A stretch of 64,000 bases of DNA from Hyaloscypha bicolor E (Eukaryota > Ascomycota > Leotiomycetes > Helotiales > Hyaloscyphaceae), in assembly GCF_002865645.1 (NCBI RefSeq), contig NW_020194555.1, positions 3,684,288-3,748,287 on the forward strand, in the 5' to 3' direction. The notes beneath the pieces are model-generated. The model saw only the letters and a list, made by a program, of their open reading frames with translations, had not been told where the DNA came from and did not search any database. Shown piece after piece: positions 61,205 to 64,000 of the stretch. A program made the position numbers and the translations under genes. Position 1 is the first letter of the stretch. Each line of letters begins with the position of its first letter.

Positions 61205-63736
61205 ATGGGTCTCATCGACCTGGGCCATGAGGCTGACCCAGTCTTGACACGAATTGTCGAGGAAGACAAGGTGAAATGGTGGAAGAAGCGTAATCTAAGG
61301 CTCTTGTACCTTCTACTCTACCCAACCTGCATGGGAATCGAAATCACTTCTGGCTTTGATTCTCAGATGATCAACGGCCTTCAATTCATTCCGAAGTGGA
61401 ACAAATGTCAGTCATCGTATTTCTTCTTTGCCATTGTTCCCTCTCGTGCTGACCAGTACAGACTTTGGCAATACCTCTTCTCTTGTGAAGGGCAAAGTCG
61501 TCTGGAATGTTACAGGCTCTCTTCTTGGAATCATCAGCGCATCCTATAATCTCGGCGCCATTCTCGCTGTTCCAATTGTTCCATGGGTCGCTCAAAAAGT
61601 TGGTCGCAGATGGTCGATCTTCATAGGTAGTTGCTTTCAATGCGTGGGAGCCGTCCTTCAATGCTTCTCTCAAAACTGTGAGTTACTATACCTGTAGAAG
61701 ACGATATCCAGTGCTGACGAAATCCCAAAGCTGGCATGTACATCGTCGCTCGAATGATCCTTGGGTTTGGAATTGTCTTTTGTATTGTGTCGGGTTCTGC
61801 CATGCTAGGAGAACTCTCTTACCCCAAGGAACGTCCAATCCTGACGTCTATGTTTAATGCCTCTTGGTTTGTGGGCTCTCTCATAGCAGCCGGAATAGTC
61901 GTTGAGACGGCGAAGATCCCAAGCGATTGGTCATGGCGCCTCCCATCCCTACTCCAGGCTTGCCCATCCTTAGTCCAGATCGCTCTAGTATTGTGAGTTG
62001 TCCTCCCTCTATGTCAAAATCAAAGTTAACGACAACCCATAGCTTCCTTCCAGAGAGTCCTCGATATCTCATCAGCAAGGACAGACGGGAAGAAGCATTC
62101 GATATCCTTTGTCACTACCATGCCGAAGGTGACCGAGATTCCCTTTTCGTTAAAGCAGAGATGGTCCAGATTGAGACTACTATTAAGATCGAGCTCGAAG
62201 CAAGCAAGCTCTCGTGGATGGATATGGTTAGAACCCCGTAAGTATTGCTGAGTCGTTTTTTTTTTTTGCACACTCTCTCCGAGATATCAAAAGCTCCCGA
62301 ATCATCTTCCCCAAAACGCCGCTATAATTTGGATTCCGACTGACCTCCTATTTAGTGGAATGCGTCGCCGATGTATGTAACCAAGAAGCAAACGGATTCT
62401 TTGCACCGGCCTCCTGATTCTTTGACAAATACTGACTTCCCTCTCCATAGCATTCCTCGCCGCAGCCATGGGTCTGTACACCCAATGGTCTGGCAACACT
62501 TTAATCTCGTAAGTACCAAGACCGACCCAACTCTCAAGCTTGGTTAACAACAAGAAGCTTCTACCTGGGATCGATTCTGGTCATGATTGGATACACCGAT
62601 ACTTACACCAAAACCATGATCAACCTCGGGAACACTGCCTGTATGAGCAATCCATTCCCTCTCCCTCCTTCTCGAAGCCTTCACCCAAGATATATCATTC
62701 CTCCTCAGCAATCGTTGAAAGCTCTTGCTAACTGCCCGCTCTCTAGGGAGCTTCGTTAACGGAACGGCCATTGCCATCATCTCGCCGCGGTTCAAACGTC
62801 GAACCATGTTTCTCACTGGTGCAGTCGGTATGCTTGGCGTCTATGTTGCATGGCTAGTTGCTGTGCGATATGCAGTCAAGGCACTGGACGCAGGGACTAC
62901 TAACAAGGCTGCTGGAATCGCTGTTCTATTCTTCATTTATTTCTATAGTCCGGTGAGCAACCATTTGCGCTGAATACCTCGCGCGATTCTCCCTCTCCAT
63001 TAATCTCCACCCCCGAAATCTCTCAAGGAAGCCTCGTAGTCTAGCTGCTCCCAGTCTTGTAAGCGCTGACTCGTGCCATTATAGTGGTACAATATTGGAA
63101 ACAACGCACTTGCGTATAGTAAGTCTGATTCCTGCCCTGAGGTGGATCCAGATACTGACAAGACTTCCAGCGTACATGGTCGAGATCTTCCCCTATGCTG
63201 AAAGATCGCGAGGTATCGCAATTGAGCAGTAAGTGCTCCCTTACCCACCGTGGCAATGCTTAAAACTGCCAAAAACCATCTTGAATCGGAAACTAAATCC
63301 GGGAATCACAGGTTCTTCGTCCGCGGTGCCGGTTTCTTCACCACTTTTATTAACCCAATCGGCATGGGCGCCGCAAAATGGAAATTCCTCTTCATGGTAA
63401 ATGCTCTCAATTCTTCGTTCATGGAAATGACAAGAACTGATTCCAAACGTCCAGTACATCGCCATGATCTGCTGCGAGATCTTGACTATCTATTTCTTCT
63501 ACCCCGAGACGCAGGGCCGAACACTGGAAGAATTGGCATTCTGTAAGTTCTGCGTTGACGTGTGGTGATTGAGGTTTAGAGTGCTGACAGAAGCAGTGTT
63601 TGAGGATGAAGCAACTGCTGAGAGGGCTACGATGGCGGTTGAGAAGGAGATTCATCAGGGAGGGGATGGCCCGGTTGAGAGGGTTGAAGAGATCGGGGAG
63701 AAAGGACCGGTTGTGGGGCACGGCGAGAAGGTGTGA
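61205..63736 (+). CDS. MFS sugar transporter (intact, 13 exons)
   Basis: A proton-coupled sugar-porter type plasma-membrane protein of 547 residues. Exons: 61205-61406, 61462-61677, 61731-61992, 62043-62237, 62356-62372, 62451-62508, 62558-62640, 62747-62952, 63085-63118, 63171-63228, 63312-63396, 63455-63542, 63597-63736; every junction keeps the phase. Family signatures seen: VGRRWS after the second membrane helix, ARMILGFG, LPESPRYLISK (about residue 229), QWSGN, EIFPYAERSRG, and PETQGRTLEELAFL near the C-terminus (about 489-502). Length and layout fit the lactose/hexose permease branch of fungal sugar porters; the substrate cannot be told. Exon 5 is only 17 nt. The start MGLIDLGHEADPVL is the first ATG of the frame. 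No damage seen, unlike most neighbours. Confidence 0.92.
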
Positions 63737-64000
63737 AGGGTGCTGTGTGAAGGAATTTTGGCTCTGAAAATTGTTATCATGAGATTGTGGAGATGCTAGT
63801 GGATGTTAATGCTTTCGATGTTCTCTTTCGAGTCTGAAGACACGAGTTGCACGTCGAGAACGTCTAAAGAACAGCCGTGCTACTCGGAATCTTCTAGTTT
63901 TTCTATTAGGAATGATAGTAAATGAAGTCCTTGAATTTGGCATTCGGGAGATCCAACTTGGCGCGCTAATTACACTTGAAGATGGATAATGAAAGTTTGA
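63737..64000. other. 3' flank of the transporter gene
   Basis: 264 bp to the window end, presumably the 3' untranslated region and terminator. No other feature recognised. Confidence 0.6.

Noticed and set aside
1..64000. CRISPR arrays, operons or prokaryotic defence systems
   Set aside because: The spliced genes, RIP pattern and retroelement types are fungal; no regularly spaced repeats of CRISPR type were seen.

Overview
The window looks like part of the nuclear genome of a filamentous ascomycete (Pezizomycotina). Spliceable genes have short introns of about 45-65 nt with GTAAGT/GTGAGT-like donors and CTAAC-like branch points. Gene families are typically fungal (Zn2Cys6 regulator, MFS sugar transporter, small secreted cysteine-rich proteins). 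Very AT-rich blocks alternate sharply with GC-balanced gene DNA. The AT-rich blocks are transposons whose coding frames are destroyed by C:G to T:A transitions, the signature of repeat-induced point mutation (RIP). No bacterial-style genes, tRNA, rRNA or CRISPR array was seen. The order or species cannot be told from the sequence alone.

Layout. Positions 1-37060 are an AT-rich stack of nested LTR retrotransposons. At least six pieces of one Ty1/Copia family (LTR about 245-285 bp) lie in both orientations. One complete copy (2508-8736) sits inside another with a 5-bp duplication. A Ty3/Gypsy chromovirus (22222-29968) sits inside the 5' LTR of a + strand Copia copy (22137-36355), and a 749-bp hAT-type element (23306-24054) sits inside the Gypsy gag. 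One Copia copy holds a 910-base assembly gap whose two flanks repeat the same part of the element.

Positions 37060-41190 carry a Zn2Cys6 regulator gene (six exons) with one zinc ligand replaced. Positions 41190-45086 are a second AT-rich block ending in a TA-flanked inverted-repeat element, which abuts the last two exons of an otherwise missing MFS transporter. Positions 45400-56650 are gene DNA with many casualties: a broken alpha/beta hydrolase, a pair of tandem paralogous secreted cysteine-rich proteins (one with two nonsense codons, one intact), a coiled-coil protein gene, a beta-trefoil-like protein gene, and a YCII/DGPF-domain gene split by a 184-bp miniature element. Positions 57005-60062 are a complete but mutated hAT transposon with 8-bp target duplications. 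The window ends with an intact 13-exon MFS sugar transporter (61205-63736).

The genes do not form an obvious pathway. The picture is a subtelomere-like or repeat-bordered accessory region, where genes decay beside active or recently active transposons. The best-supported new observations are the exactly delimited insertions (matching target-site duplications), the disabled secreted paralog, the zinc cluster with a missing cysteine, and the miniature element precisely interrupting a codon pair in the YCII gene.
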